A stretch of 64,000 nucleotides of DNA from assembly GCA_020137815.1 (NCBI GenBank), contig CM035350.1:1221011-1285010 (forward strand). The letters are read 5' to 3'. Under the pieces are notes generated by a model that was not told where the DNA came from, did no database searches, and was given only the letters and a program-made list of their open reading frames with translations. The DNA comes from Hormiphora californensis. Lineage: Eukaryota > Ctenophora > Tentaculata > Cydippida > Pleurobrachiidae. The position numbers and the translations under genes are program-made. Shown in pieces: positions 48,036-58,600 of this stretch; position 1 is the stretch's first letter; each line of letters starts with the position of its first letter.

Positions 48036-48392
48036 GTTAGGCGGCCCCTCCGTCGTATATTGCGAGACATAACATGCGAGACACTACATCGAAATCATCT
48101 TCATCATCGAGTAGTAGCAACAAGAGAAAACTCGAAGTACCGCCAAACAATGTTCAGGTTAACAGATCAGAATCACCTCGTCCCTCCACGAGTAGAGGGA
48201 AAAAGGTTGCTATATCTGTTGTATTGGACCACATGTTTTGGGGTTTAAATGGTTTACAAATGCACACAGGGCTCTTACTTCTTGAAACAGCTTGTCCTCC
48301 CGTTACTGGGTATTTTCACAGCGGGGTGGTTGGTTTGTGTGTATGTTCCTTTGTCTGTACCTACCTCACTCCTTACCACTCCCTCTCTCCAG

Positions 48393-48563
48393 GCTAAAGC
48401 GGCCAGTAAGGAGCTACAAGAGACCATGGAGAGAGTAGAGAAGGTTGTTTACTGGTACAACTGTCTCCAGCAATACCTGAAGAACTCTAGGAAGCGTCTA
48501 GAAATGCTTGATCCTGTGGCTACGGACTTGGTGGACGTACAGAAGCAACTCAAAAACTGCAAG
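48393..48563 (+). CDS. Spectraplakin exon (spectrin rod)
   Basis: Acceptor ctctccag, donor gtataa. Reads AKAASKELQETMERVEKVVY, then WYNCLQQYLKNSRKRLEMLD. Typical helix A with W-Y-L spacing. Phase 0 at both ends. Confidence 0.82.
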
Positions 48564-48657
48564 GTATAACCAGTACTATTTTTGTGTTAGTTGGGTGTTT
48601 TTGATAGTCCACTATTGAGTCTTGTAAGACATTCCTCCCCCGTTGTCTCCCTCTAAC

Positions 48658-48683
48658 TTCTCTCTCTCTCTCTCTCTCTCCAG
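48658..48683 (+). repeat. Short CT tract forming the splice-site pyrimidine run
   Basis: About 11 CT units running directly into the CAG acceptor of the exon at 48684. Confidence 0.9.
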
Positions 48684-48836
48684 GCGATAACTACAGAGTT
48701 GGAGAGCAAGGAAGAGCTAATAGAGGAGATGATGAGAGAGAGTGAGCAGCTGTTAGCTCTGGCAGATACCGACCAGTTATATGTTGTACCCGCAGACCTG
48801 GGAGACAAAGTCACCTCATTCAAGGCAGATTGGAAG
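48684..48836 (+). CDS. Spectraplakin exon (spectrin rod)
   Basis: Acceptor tctccag, donor gtaata. Reads AITTELESKEELIEEMMRES, then EQLLALADTDQLYVVPADLG, ending VTSFKADWK. Helices B and C of a repeat with the conserved late Trp. Phase 0. Confidence 0.82.
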
Positions 48837-48941
48837 GTAATATTTCTTTTATCCCGTGATTTTGTTATTGCGGAGACCCAATTATATAATCCCCTTATTT
48901 CCTGTCTATCTCGTCTAACACATGATCACGTCCTCCTTCAG

Positions 48942-49628
48942 AAATTCTGTACCAAGTGTGGATCCCAGGAGAAGAGACTAGATAGGACCTATGGCAAGTT
49001 AAAGAAGTTGGACAGTGCGTTGGAGAAGATCCTCAGATGGCAGGGAGATAAAGAGAAAGAACTGGCTGCAGCCCCTCCCATTGCCTCCGACCCTGTTGTA
49101 ATCCAGGAGCAGTTGGACCAGGCCCGGTCCCTCAGGGCTATAGTGGATGGGTGTGAGGCCCACATTAACACTGCTAACGAGCTGGCCAGGTCCCTGATAT
49201 ACAAGGGTAAAGCAGGCTCCACACCGCCACTCAAAGTGAAACTAGAGAAGATTAACGAGGGTTGGAAGAGGATGGATCTGTGTATCACAACACGGTTATC
49301 TGACCTTGAGGCGGCCCTGAAGAGGAGCCAGACCATTGAGAAGTCACTGGATGATATCAACAGGTGGTTGGAGGAGAAGGAGGGTCAGGTGGCCCATTGG
49401 GATGATCTGGATATCAACAGAGAGCCCCTACAGGACCACTTCTCCAGGTGGACGGAGTTGAGGAGGGATGTACACGGGTATGAACCTGTACTGAGTACCA
49501 CCAAGGAGAAGGCTCTCCAGGGTCTCAGTGTGGAGGATGCGGATAGGATGAAGGATAGGCTGGCTAAACTGCAGGACAGATATAACAAAGTTAGGGAGAC
49601 AGTGGATGGAAACCACACCATGATAGGG
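48942..49628 (+). CDS. Spectraplakin exon (spectrin rod, about two repeats)
   Basis: Acceptor cttcag, donor gtacgt. 229 codons without indels: KFCTKCGSQEKRLDRTYGKL, DSALEKILRWQGDKEKELAA, KINEGWKRMDLCITTRLSDL and SLDDINRWLEEKEGQVAHWD. Regular W/L spacing of spectrin repeats of about 110 residues. Phase 0 at both ends. Confidence 0.87.
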
Positions 49629-49757
49629 GTACGTGTTGGTACCATCTGTTAATTAGGAGTTGTGTTAGTTTGATTTGTTAGTCACACTTTCCCGGCTGTT
49701 ACTGATAGAATTCAGTGGGGAGTTCATCCTACTTATTTAAACCCTCTCTCTTTCCAG

Positions 49758-49941
49758 GACGTGCACAAGGGTGTAGATGATATTAGGAGGGCTGCTACCC
49801 AGCTTGATGGACAAGTGGAAAGAGCGGCTGAACAGATGGCAGAAATGAACCCCCTAGCAACGAACATTCCTGCCCTTAACAACCAGTTGAGGGAGGTTAA
49901 CCAACTATTGGACACCCTGGACGCAGTTAAACCCGAGCTAG
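49758..49941 (+). CDS. Spectraplakin exon (spectrin rod)
   Basis: Acceptor tttccag, donor gtatgt. Reads DVHKGVDDIRRAATQLDGQV, then NNQLREVNQLLDTLDAVKPE. Ends in phase 1. Confidence 0.82.
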
Positions 49942-50043
49942 GTATGTTTGTAGGTCACGTGTATGTGTGTCTAGATGTGTGTAGTGTGTTGTGAGTGTAA
50001 TTAGGGGAATGTAAGCCACTCATCCCCCTTCCTCCCATCTCAG

Positions 50044-50485
50044 CTGGACTAGCAAAGCAGTGTGACAATGTGTGCGACCTCCAGCTGGTCAAGGGTGCCC
50101 CTAAAGCCCAGAAGAGCTCCTTGACATCCCTGCCATGCCTGGCAGCAAGACTGGTGCCATGGAGAGGGGTGCCCTGGATAGAAAGAAACAGATAGAAGGA
50201 CAGGATAGGACGACTCCAACAGATTGAAGAGGACCTGGCAGGGTTCATTGAAGATCTGACTAGAGTCAAGAAGGACTTTGATAAGAAGCTATCCAACCCC
50301 AATCTGTCTGGTGATGAGAAGAAGAAGTTACTGGAGGAGTTCGAGGAGACCAAGGCAGGGCTGGAGAAGAAGTTGGATAGGATCAGGGGTGATGTGGAGA
50401 CATTGTGTGATGGGGTAGAAGACACACCCATGGTAAAGAGACGACTTCAGGAAGCTGAACAGAAACTCAAGGACTTTACTGCTGG
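50044..50485 (+). CDS. Spectraplakin exon with two compensating indels (spectrin rod)
   Basis: Acceptor atctcag, donor gtatgt. Starts GLAKQCDNVCDLQLVKGAPK. Between about 50119 (ccagaagagctcc, one base short) and about 50209 (aggacgactcc, one base too many) the good frame is displaced and reads LLDIPAMPGSKTGAMERGAL; afterwards the original frame resumes as LQQIEEDLAGFIEDLTRVKK and RIRGDVETLCDGVEDTPMVK. Net length is preserved and the exon ends in phase 2, matching the next exon. Opposite-sign errors 90 bp apart point to assembly error. Confidence 0.78.
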
Positions 50486-50584
50486 GTATGTTATGTGGGA
50501 AATTTCAATACCTTTTCCACAGCGTATAACCAATTTTGGGAATTGTTATTTAGATGGGGTTTCTAATCTCCATTCCTTCCCTAG

Positions 50585-50756
50585 TTTGGATAAGTCCAAG
50601 GACCTGGTGAGTCAGGTTGATGATGCGCTCAAGAGGCACGAGAAGGGACGTCTAGACATTCTGGATGACCTCCTCTTGCAGAGTGAAGACATCAACGATC
50701 TGGAGCCCATCTCTGTTAACGTGGCCACCGCTACCGCCCAATCTCTTCAGACCATG
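50585..50756 (+). CDS. Spectraplakin exon (spectrin rod)
   Basis: Acceptor tccctag, donor gtttgt. Reads LDKSKDLVSQVDDALKRHEK, then GRLDILDDLLLQSEDINDLE. Enters phase 2, leaves phase 0. Confidence 0.8.
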
Positions 50757-50872
50757 GTTTGTACTTCTTGGCTAAATTGTTCATTTTATGAGATACTAAG
50801 ACTTCTTTCTGGACATGTTCAATCATATTATGTTATTTTAAGTTAAAACTAACGATACCCTCCCTCCTCCAG

Positions 50873-51357
50873 AACCTATGTGAGAGGTGTGAAGGTTTGA
50901 AGCGACGAGTTGACGACCTGGACGACATTGTAGTTGATGTGAAGGATTCCATCCCGGCACCCACTAAGGGCAATATGGAGAGCAGTAAAGAGACCACTAC
51001 TCAGCAGCTTGATGACATTCTAGGTCGACTGAAGAGCAGGGGAGACACACTGGACAGTGTCCTACCATTTGTAACACATCTCCAAGACATGGAGTCTGAT
51101 ACTCTGCCCTGGTTGGAGGATGTAGAGAGGTGGGTGGTTACCGAGGCAACCAAACCCTCCGAGACAGCTGACCAGATCGCAGAGAGGAAGGCAGCTGTGA
51201 AGGGGAAACTGAAGGATGTGGAGAACCACAAGACTGACATTGATGATATCACCACCTATGGGGAGAGTGCTTTGGAGTTGGTTACTGGGTATGACCCGAA
51301 CAATGTGTGCCAGAGCGCAAGGGACCTAGAGACACACGTTGCTGATGTCCAAAAGAG
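50873..51357 (+). CDS. Spectraplakin exon (spectrin rod)
   Basis: Acceptor ctcctccag, donor gtatat. 161 codons: NLCERCEGLKRRVDDLDDIV, then HLQDMESDTLPWLEDVERWV, ending ETHVADVQKR. Ends in phase 2 and joins to 52535 as R-YDAVKCKL, so the foldback in the intron between does not affect the frame. Confidence 0.83.
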
Positions 51358-52534
51358 GTATATAGTTAGGGGTAATAACACCGAATATCGCCTTGACTGG
51401 GAAATAATTTGTGTCAAGCTGATTTCTTCACTAACGTGTCCCAATGGGTCCCCTCTAGCCCTCCTGAGTTTTTCCAAACTCGGGATGGGGTGCAACATGC
51501 TCATTTCCGGGTGGGCGTGGTACCTGTATTTTCAGCCTGAGCCCAAAACCATAAGTACCCTTAAAATAGGAGTAGAGATAAAATCGAGGGCACTAAAGTG
51601 ATCAGCGCCCTCGCATTAGTGGGGGTAGGTGCCGGAATTAAGTCTCTATCTCATCTGGTTAATTAGATAATTGGATAATTAGGTTTGCGCATAATCGTTT
51701 TTTGTCTATATGGCTATAGCCACTTAGGAAGGGTTTAGAGACTTTTCATTGGTGCCATTTTGTAGATAATAGCCAAATTATGGGGGGTCGACGTCGGACT
51801 TTTAAGCTCTATCTTCAACCGTTTAGCCGTTATTAGGCTTTTAAGATGCTCAAAATGAGCAAAATACGGTAAAAAGCCCGATTTTGAGCATCTTAAAAGC
51901 CTAATAACGGCTAAACGGTTGAAGATAGAGCTTAAAAGTCCGACGTCGACCCCCTATAATTTGGCTATTATCTACAAAATGGCACCAATGAAAAGTCTCT
52001 AAACCCTTCCTAAGTGGCTATAGCCATATAGACAAAAAACGGTTATGCGCAAACCTAATTATCCAATTATCTAATTAACCAGATGAGATAGAGACTTAAT
52101 TCCGGCACCTACCCCCACTAATTCGAGGACGCTGATCACTTTAGTGCCCTCGATTTTATCTCTACTCCTATTTTAAGGGTACTTATGGTTTTGGGCTCAG
52201 GCTGAAAATACAGGTACCACGCCCACCCGGAAATGAAAATGTTGCACCCCATCCCGAGTTTGGAAAAACTCAGGAGGGCTAGAGGGGACCCATTGGGACA
52301 CGTTAGTGAAGAAATCAGCTTGACACAAATTATTTCCCAGTCACTCGACTACTGCCCCTAACTAATAATGGGTGGGGAGTGTTAAATCTCTCTCTCAAGA
52401 GAGAGAAGGCCAAATGATACCCTCACTAGAATTCATTCTAATTTTAAGAGAATTGAAACCATAGGTCAATATCAACAACCCAATTCATCACCATGGCAAC
52501 ACCACTAGACTCACTAACACCCCCTCCCCTGCAG
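51358..52534. other. Intron consisting mostly of a foldback element
   Basis: 1.18 kb, of which 998 bp are the palindrome at 51365-52362. The host part is only about 180 bp. Confidence 0.75.
51365..52362. mobile_element. Near-perfect 1-kb foldback element with TA flanks
   Basis: Starts GTTAGGGG and ends CCCCTAAC, with TA on each side (51363-51364, 52363-52364). The two arms, about 490 bp each, are reverse complements with few differences (for example gcgccctcgcattagtggggg against ccccactaattcgaggacgc) around a loop of about 24 bp near 51857-51881. No coding sequence. A TA duplication suggests mobilisation by a Tc1/mariner-type enzyme, but the long-arm structure is unusual. It lies wholly inside an intron. 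Confidence 0.75.
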
Positions 52535-52799
52535 ATACGATGCAGTAAAGTGTAAACTAGAGGAGATAGAGGTGGACCTGACTAATAAGGAGAACCTGGC
52601 AGCCCGTATTGGGGCCATTGGAGAGAGGTTCATCCCTGTCAAGACCTATACCGATACAATGCCGGTACCGCGGCTGGTTGAGGGAGATCTCAAGGCATAC
52701 ATGGCTGATATCGATAGTCAGCTGTCTGAGTTGCATGCCATAGAGGAAGAAATCCGGAAGTTAGCTGAACTCTTCCCCAGTGTAGACGATGATCCTAAG
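52535..52799 (+). CDS. Spectraplakin exon (spectrin rod)
   Basis: Acceptor cctgcag, donor gtatgg. Reads YDAVKCKLEEIEVDLTNKEN, then VEGDLKAYMADIDSQLSELH. Enters phase 2, leaves phase 0. Confidence 0.83.
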
Positions 52800-52828
52800 G
52801 TATGGGTCTATCACTCTTTCTCTATCCC

Positions 52829-52859
<31 letters not shown>

Positions 52860-52960
52860 ATTATTTTATTTTTCATTCTCCCTATCCATCTCTATCTCTC
52901 TTATTTTCTTCCTCACTCCCTCACTCTCCCTATCTATCTCCATCTCTAACAAGTGTGTAG

Positions 52961-53182
52961 AAATCCGATGCCCAGGTTGTCGACCTCCGAGAGCAGATGG
53001 CAGACGCTAAGGCCCGATTGGAGGACAAGAGAGACTCACTGAGGGATAAGTGTGATATGTTAGATGCCTTGTCTGCTGATATGCTAGATATTGGTAGTGC
53101 CATCAAGGCCATTCTGCCTCAGAAGACACCCACTCTCATGTCTGACATGAAGACGGTAGAGGAGAACAAGAAATACGAAGAG
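52961..53182 (+). CDS. Spectraplakin exon (spectrin rod)
   Basis: Acceptor gtgtgtag, donor gttcgt. Reads KSDAQVVDLREQMADAKARL, then MLDALSADMLDIGSAIKAIL. Phase 0 at both ends. Confidence 0.82.
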
Positions 53183-53323
53183 GTTCGTGTTTTTTTATAT
53201 CCCCGATACAGCACCCCTAATTCAACCACTCAAATTCCACTAGATCCACCTGGAATCCACCTTCGGAAGTGACCCTTTCCTTAGCAGATTCAGCTCCCTA
53301 ATCTCAGCTTCTCTTCCTCTCAG

Positions 53324-54283
53324 GATCTAGCACCCCGTATCACCTCCCTGGAGGACAAGTTGGAGAAGTTGGAGGAGGTCCAAAAGAGGATCTCAGCAGA
53401 CTGTAACCAGGACGATGCTGCAAAACTGGAGGCTAGGATCAATGAGCTCAGGGAGAAGTGCAAGGAGAAGGAGGCAAAGAAGGATGAAAAGTTGGAGGAG
53501 TTGAGTAAGATCAAGGAGGGTCTGGATACATTCGATGATATTGGTGCTGTGCTAGATACCTGGTTAGATGAGCAGATTGCAGAGCTAGCCGGACAGGACC
53601 CTCCCGCTGCATCTCAGGACATTCTTCTAGAACAAGTTGCAGTTCATGACGCCTTCACTGACAAGGTCCAAGAGGAGAGTCAGGGGATGTTCAGGGACTT
53701 GTTGAAACAGGCCCAACTACTCAAGAACGACCTGCTACAGAACACCAACACACCTGCAATCAACAACAGGATCGCTGAGTTGCAGAAGAAGTATGATAGT
53801 CTAATGAGGGATGTCACCCAGAGACAGAAGGATCTGGAGGCGGCCATGCTAGCAGCCCAGAATGTCCGGGAGACCATGGATTATATCCTACCCTGGCTGG
53901 TACAGGCCGAGAAGGATCTGATGAATGCAGCGCGGCCCGGTGCTGATGTAGAGACGGTGACGGTACAGGTTGATAAACACAATGCTGATACTGTCCAGTT
54001 GCAGGGCAAGACACCCGTTATTGACTCTCTCAGGGACCAGTCTGTTGGAGAGGATGAGAAGGACATGTTGTCTGAGATATTCGCTAGGTGGGACCGGTGT
54101 AATGAACTCTCTGATGAGAGGAAGGAGGGACTTGCCAGCGCTTTTGATCTGATCTGCGACTTTGAGAAGACATACAATGGTGTGATGCAGTTTGTAGGAG
54201 AGACCGAGGCAGACATCATTGAAAACAACTCTATACCTCTCACAAGTGTTCCTATCGTTGAGGAGATGATGGAGAAACATAAG
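53324..54283 (+). CDS. Spectraplakin exon (spectrin rod, about three repeats)
   Basis: Acceptor ctctcag, donor gtatgt. 320 codons with no indel: RITSLEDKLEKLEEVQKRIS, KIKEG-type helices, DIGAVLDTWLDEQIAELAGQ, MDYILPWLVQAEKDLMNAAR and FARWDRCNELSDERKEGLAS. Clear spectrin repeats. Phase 0 at both ends. Confidence 0.87.
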
Positions 54284-54366
54284 GTATGTAATATCTGGTT
54301 TTATGAAGGAGCACCTACATAAATGTCTTTATGAAGGAGCACCGTAATTGAGACCTCTCTGTGTAG

Positions 54367-54517
54367 GTGATCAGAGATAAGATAGAGATGAAGACAGCTG
54401 ATAAGGATCTGGCCAACACACTGGGTGAGAACTATACTCTGATAACAGAGCCGGACCAATCTGTAGTAATCACCGATAAACTAGATGAGCTGAACGCCAA
54501 ATGGGACTTCCTTCTAG
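54367..54517 (+). CDS. Spectraplakin exon (spectrin rod)
   Basis: Acceptor gtgtag, donor gtatgt. Reads VIRDKIEMKTADKDLANTLG, then VVITDKLDELNAKWDFLL. Ends in phase 1, the start of a run of phase-1 introns. Confidence 0.82.
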
Positions 54518-54628
54518 GTATGTGATCTATATATTGGGGGCAGGGTAAAGGGTTAAATTTATTACATATATATATTATAATTGCTGCTTAGACAGACCGA
54601 CAAACTGACAAACAAAACAAACACACAG

Positions 54629-54724
54629 AGTTAGGTGGTGCAGTAGATAATTGGCTTGGTGATGAGTTAGATAAACAGAATGCACTAGCAGCAGCTCTTG
54701 CTGCTCGACAAAACCAAGACGAGG
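54629..54724 (+). CDS. Spectraplakin exon (last spectrin-type exon in window)
   Basis: Acceptor acacacag, donor gtaatg. Reads ELGGAVDNWLGDELDKQNAL, then AAALAARQNQDEG. The helix with W in place is a helix A; the repeat is not completed, as the next exon is disordered. Phase 1 in and out. Confidence 0.8.
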
Positions 54725-55030
54725 GTAATGACTCAGGTACTGACTATAACAATCTTCATAGAATCACATCTAGTCATGAAGCCACTCATATATCACGATC
54801 TTGACCATAAAAAGGTTTCCCTAAAGACCAACCATACAAGGAACCCGGGTTCAGCATGAAACAGATCGGACTTACTTGACTGGGTTACTTCACTCAACAT
54901 GATACTTGACTCGGCATACATGACTGGACTTACAGTTACTTGTTATGGAGCTGGACTGGAGCTTTTCGCATCTTACAGCTACTACATGTAGAGCAACCAG
55001 GCTGTTATGGCAACCATTTCAATGTTTCAG
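54725..55030. other. Intron, no recognisable content
   Basis: 306 bp between phase-1 exons; nothing recognised. Confidence 0.6.
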
Positions 55031-55420
55031 AATCGACAGAATCAGTGACCGACTACGAAGAACTTTATCGACTTGAAATGCTCAAAAAACAGACGACAAA
55101 ACTGACAAAGAAGAAAACTAACAATATCACTTGTAATTGTGGGGTTGCTACGGAAACGGAGGAGTCCTTGGCAACCACTACAACTAGGAGAAGTTCTAGT
55201 TCAACACATCTTTCATTGAGACGAACATCAACCCACCAACTTGAGGAAAGGAGGGGATCATCCTCTAAAGAGCCCAAACAGAGGCGTGAGAGTTGGGTCA
55301 ATATAATTCTGGAGGACGAGACTGGCACTGCCCCAGAATATGATGAATGGTGGCAGAACCAGGCATCTAGAAGACAGCAAGAAGGCCTTTCAGAAATAAC
55401 GGAAGGAGAGGAAAACTCTG
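55031..55420 (+). CDS. Spectraplakin exon, disordered, with first SWV-LEDE-WQNQ motif
   Basis: Acceptor tgtttcag, donor gtgatt. Phase 1 on both sides. Reads ESTESVTDYEELYRLEMLKK, then a basic Lys/Thr-rich stretch, a short CNCG pair, Ser/Thr/Arg-rich sequence, and the 30-residue motif KQRRESWVNIILEDETGTAP-EYDEWWQNQA at 55276-55365. The 3' boundary is inferred: the frame hits TAG at 55444, and the donor at 55420 gives phase agreement with the next exon. Confidence 0.7.
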
Positions 55421-55515
55421 GTGATTCACTAATTCACAAACTATAGGATCACATATCACTGACATATCATTATTGTATCACCCTGACTAACCGACTGACC
55501 AAACTCCCACTACAG

Positions 55516-55569
55516 ACTACAGCGTTGGACAAATCAAGAGGGATAACCGAAAAGAAGCTAAGGCCGAAG
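55516..55569 (+). CDS. Spectraplakin small exon (18 codons)
   Basis: Acceptor ctacag, donor gtaaat. Reads DYSVGQIKRDNRKEAKAE in phase 1, matching both neighbours. Basic and hydrophilic. Confidence 0.62.
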
Positions 55570-55673
55570 GTAAATACCGAGCACCCACCTGATAATTAGT
55601 CGAGCATCGACCGATAATTAGTCGAAAACACAAATTTTGTATCCCTTTTGTTCAATCTATCTCGTTCCCTTAG

Positions 55674-58600
55674 ATTCGGGAGCCTCTAGCAGCGAGTCTA
55701 GCAGCAGCAGTAACAGTAGTAGTAGCTCGAGTAGCAGCAGCAGTAGTAGTAGCTCTTCAGAGTCAGAATCAGAACAGAATTCCTCCAAAATTGAGACTCC
55801 TCCTCAGGAAGTTTCAGAAGAATCTCATAGCTCTAAGAAGGAGATACTTCTCAAGAAAATTGAGAAATATCGCAAGCCTGCTAAACAGAGACGCGAAAGT
55901 TGGGTTATGATCATGTTGGAGGACGAGAATTGTCCTGCCCAGGAATACCCAGAACCCTGGCAGAATCAGGCGGCTGAAGCCAAACTATCTGCTATTGATG
56001 AGACTCCTTCAGATCAGGCAGCTCCAGATGAGGTACCCGATCAAGTTGAGCAATTCTTGTCATCCTCTCTTCCTCCTATAAAAGAGACATCTTCATCATT
56101 GTCAGAGGTTGAACAGAAATCAGCAAAGGTATCAGAACAAACACCAGAATCTGAGAAAAATAAACCTAAGAAATCAGAACGAAAACTTTCTCAACCATCA
56201 ATGCCTCAACGTAGAGTTTCGACCTCAAAGCAGCCTAAACAGAGACGTGACAGCTGGGTGATGATCATGTTAGAGGATGAGAGTTGTCCAGCCCAAGAAC
56301 ATCCGGAACCATGGCAGAATCAGGCGTCTAGTAGACAGCAGGACGGCCTTCCAGCAATACAAGAAGGGGATGACGATTATCCAACACCAACAGATCAACC
56401 AGGAACCAGACGACCATCTGCTGTGGGTAGAACGAGACCTGGTTCACCAACAGATCAACCAGGAACCAGACGACCATCTGCTGTAGACACAACCAGACCT
56501 GGTTCACCAACAGATCAACCAGGAACCAGACGACCATCTGCTGTAGACAGAACCAGACCTGGTTCACCAACAAATCAACCAGGAACCAGACGACCATCTG
56601 CTGTAGACAGAACCAGACCTGGTTCACCAACAGATCAACCAGGAACTAGACGACCATCTGCTGTAGACAGAACCAGACCTGGTTCACCAACAGATCAACC
56701 AGGAACCAGACGGCCATCTGCTGTAGGCACAACCAGACCTGGTTCACCAACAGATCAACCAGGAACCAGACGACCATCTGCTGTAGACACAACCAGACCT
56801 GGTTCACCAACAGATCAACCAGGAACCAGACGACCATCTGCTGTAGACAAAACCAGACCTGGTTCACCAACAGATCAACCAGAAACCAGACGACCATCTG
56901 CTGTAGACAGAACCAGACCTGGTTCACCAACAGATCAACCAGGAACCAGACGACCATCTGCTGTAGACAGAACCAGACCTGGTTCACCAGCAGATCAACC
57001 AGGAACCAGACGACCATCTGCTGTGGACAGAACCAAACCTGGTTCACCAACAGGTCAACCAGGAACCAGACGACCATCTGCTGTAGACACAACCAGACCT
57101 GGTTCACCAACAGATCAACCAGGAACCAGACGACCATCTAATGTAGACAGAACCAGACCTGGTTCACCAACAGATCAACCAGGAACAAGACGACCATCTG
57201 CTGTAGACACAACCAGACCTGGTTCACCAACAGATCAACCAGGAACCAGACGACCATCTGCTGTAGACAGAACCAGACCTGGTTCACCAACAGATCAACC
57301 AGGAACCAGACGACCATCTGCTGTAGACAGAACCAGACCTGGTTCACCAACAGATCTACCAGGAACCAGACGACCATCTGCTGTAGACAGAACTAGACCT
57401 GGTTCACCAACAAATCAACCAGGAACCAGACGACCATCTGCTGTAGACAGAACCAGACCTGGTTCACCAACAGATCAACCAGGAACCAGACGACCATCTG
57501 CTGTAGACACAACCAGACCTGGTTCACCAACAGATCAACCAGGAACCAGACGACCATCTGCTGTAGACAGAACCAGACCTGGTTCACCAGCAGATCAACC
57601 AGGAACCAGACGACCATCTGCTGTGGACAGAACCAAACCTGGTTCACCAACAGGTCAACCAGGAACCAGACGACCATCTGCTGTAGACACAACCAGACCT
57701 GGTTCACCAACAGATCAACCAGGAACCAGACGACCATCTAATGTAGACAGAACCAGACCTGGTTCACCAACAGATCAACCAGGAACAAGACGACCATCTG
57801 CTGTAGACACAACCAGACCTGGTTCACCAACAGATCAACCAGGAACCAGACGACCATCTGCTGTGGACAGAACCAAACCTGGTTCACCAGCAGATCAACC
57901 AGGAACCAGACGACCATCTGCTGTGGACAGAACCAAACCTGGTTCACCAACAGGTCAACCAGGAACCAGACGACCATCTGCTGTAGACAGAACCAGACCT
58001 GGTTCACCAACAGATCAACCAGGAACCAGACGACCATCTAATGTAGACAGAACCAGACCTGGTTCACCAACAGATCAACCAGGAACAAGACGACCATCTG
58101 CTGTAGACAGAACCAGACCTGGTTCACCAACAAATCAACCAGGAACCAGACGACCATCTAATGTAGACAGAACCAGACCTGGTTCACCAACAGATCAACC
58201 AGGAACAAGACGACCATCTGCTGTAGACAGAACCAGACCTGGTTCACCAACAGATCAAAACTCTGAGCCTGGAGATCGAAATGTCATTAGGAGGCGCCGT
58301 AAGAAGCCCGACACTGGTGAAAGTTCCCCCGACTCTTCCTCTGAGGACAACAGGATTAGACCGGGTACACCATCCCACAAATCTAGACCAGAATCAAGGG
58401 AAAGGAGAATATCGTTCCCTGATGAAGAGTCTGAGGAGTATAATGACCCCATTGTCATTGCCGGTTACACTCACTCCCTAGACTCTATTCCCATATCTCC
58501 GTATGCCAATCAAGAGCTCGACCCAATTTCAGAGGGCGACTCGGTTCGATCGGGCACCCTTTCCAATCTTGATGATGAGATATTCACCAAGTCTGAATCT

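Noticed and set aside
48074-48207. Ser-rich, basic frame (SSSSSSSSNKRKLEVPPNNVQV) that could be an exon
   Set aside because: The ends lack a phase-compatible acceptor and donor pair; flanking rod exons already join in frame without it.
56328-58037. Antisense frames repeating MVVWFLVDLLVNQVWFCLQQ that look like membrane helices
   Set aside because: They are the reverse complement of the 60-bp coding repeat. Hydrophobicity is a by-product of the complement of Asp/Gln/Thr/Arg codons.
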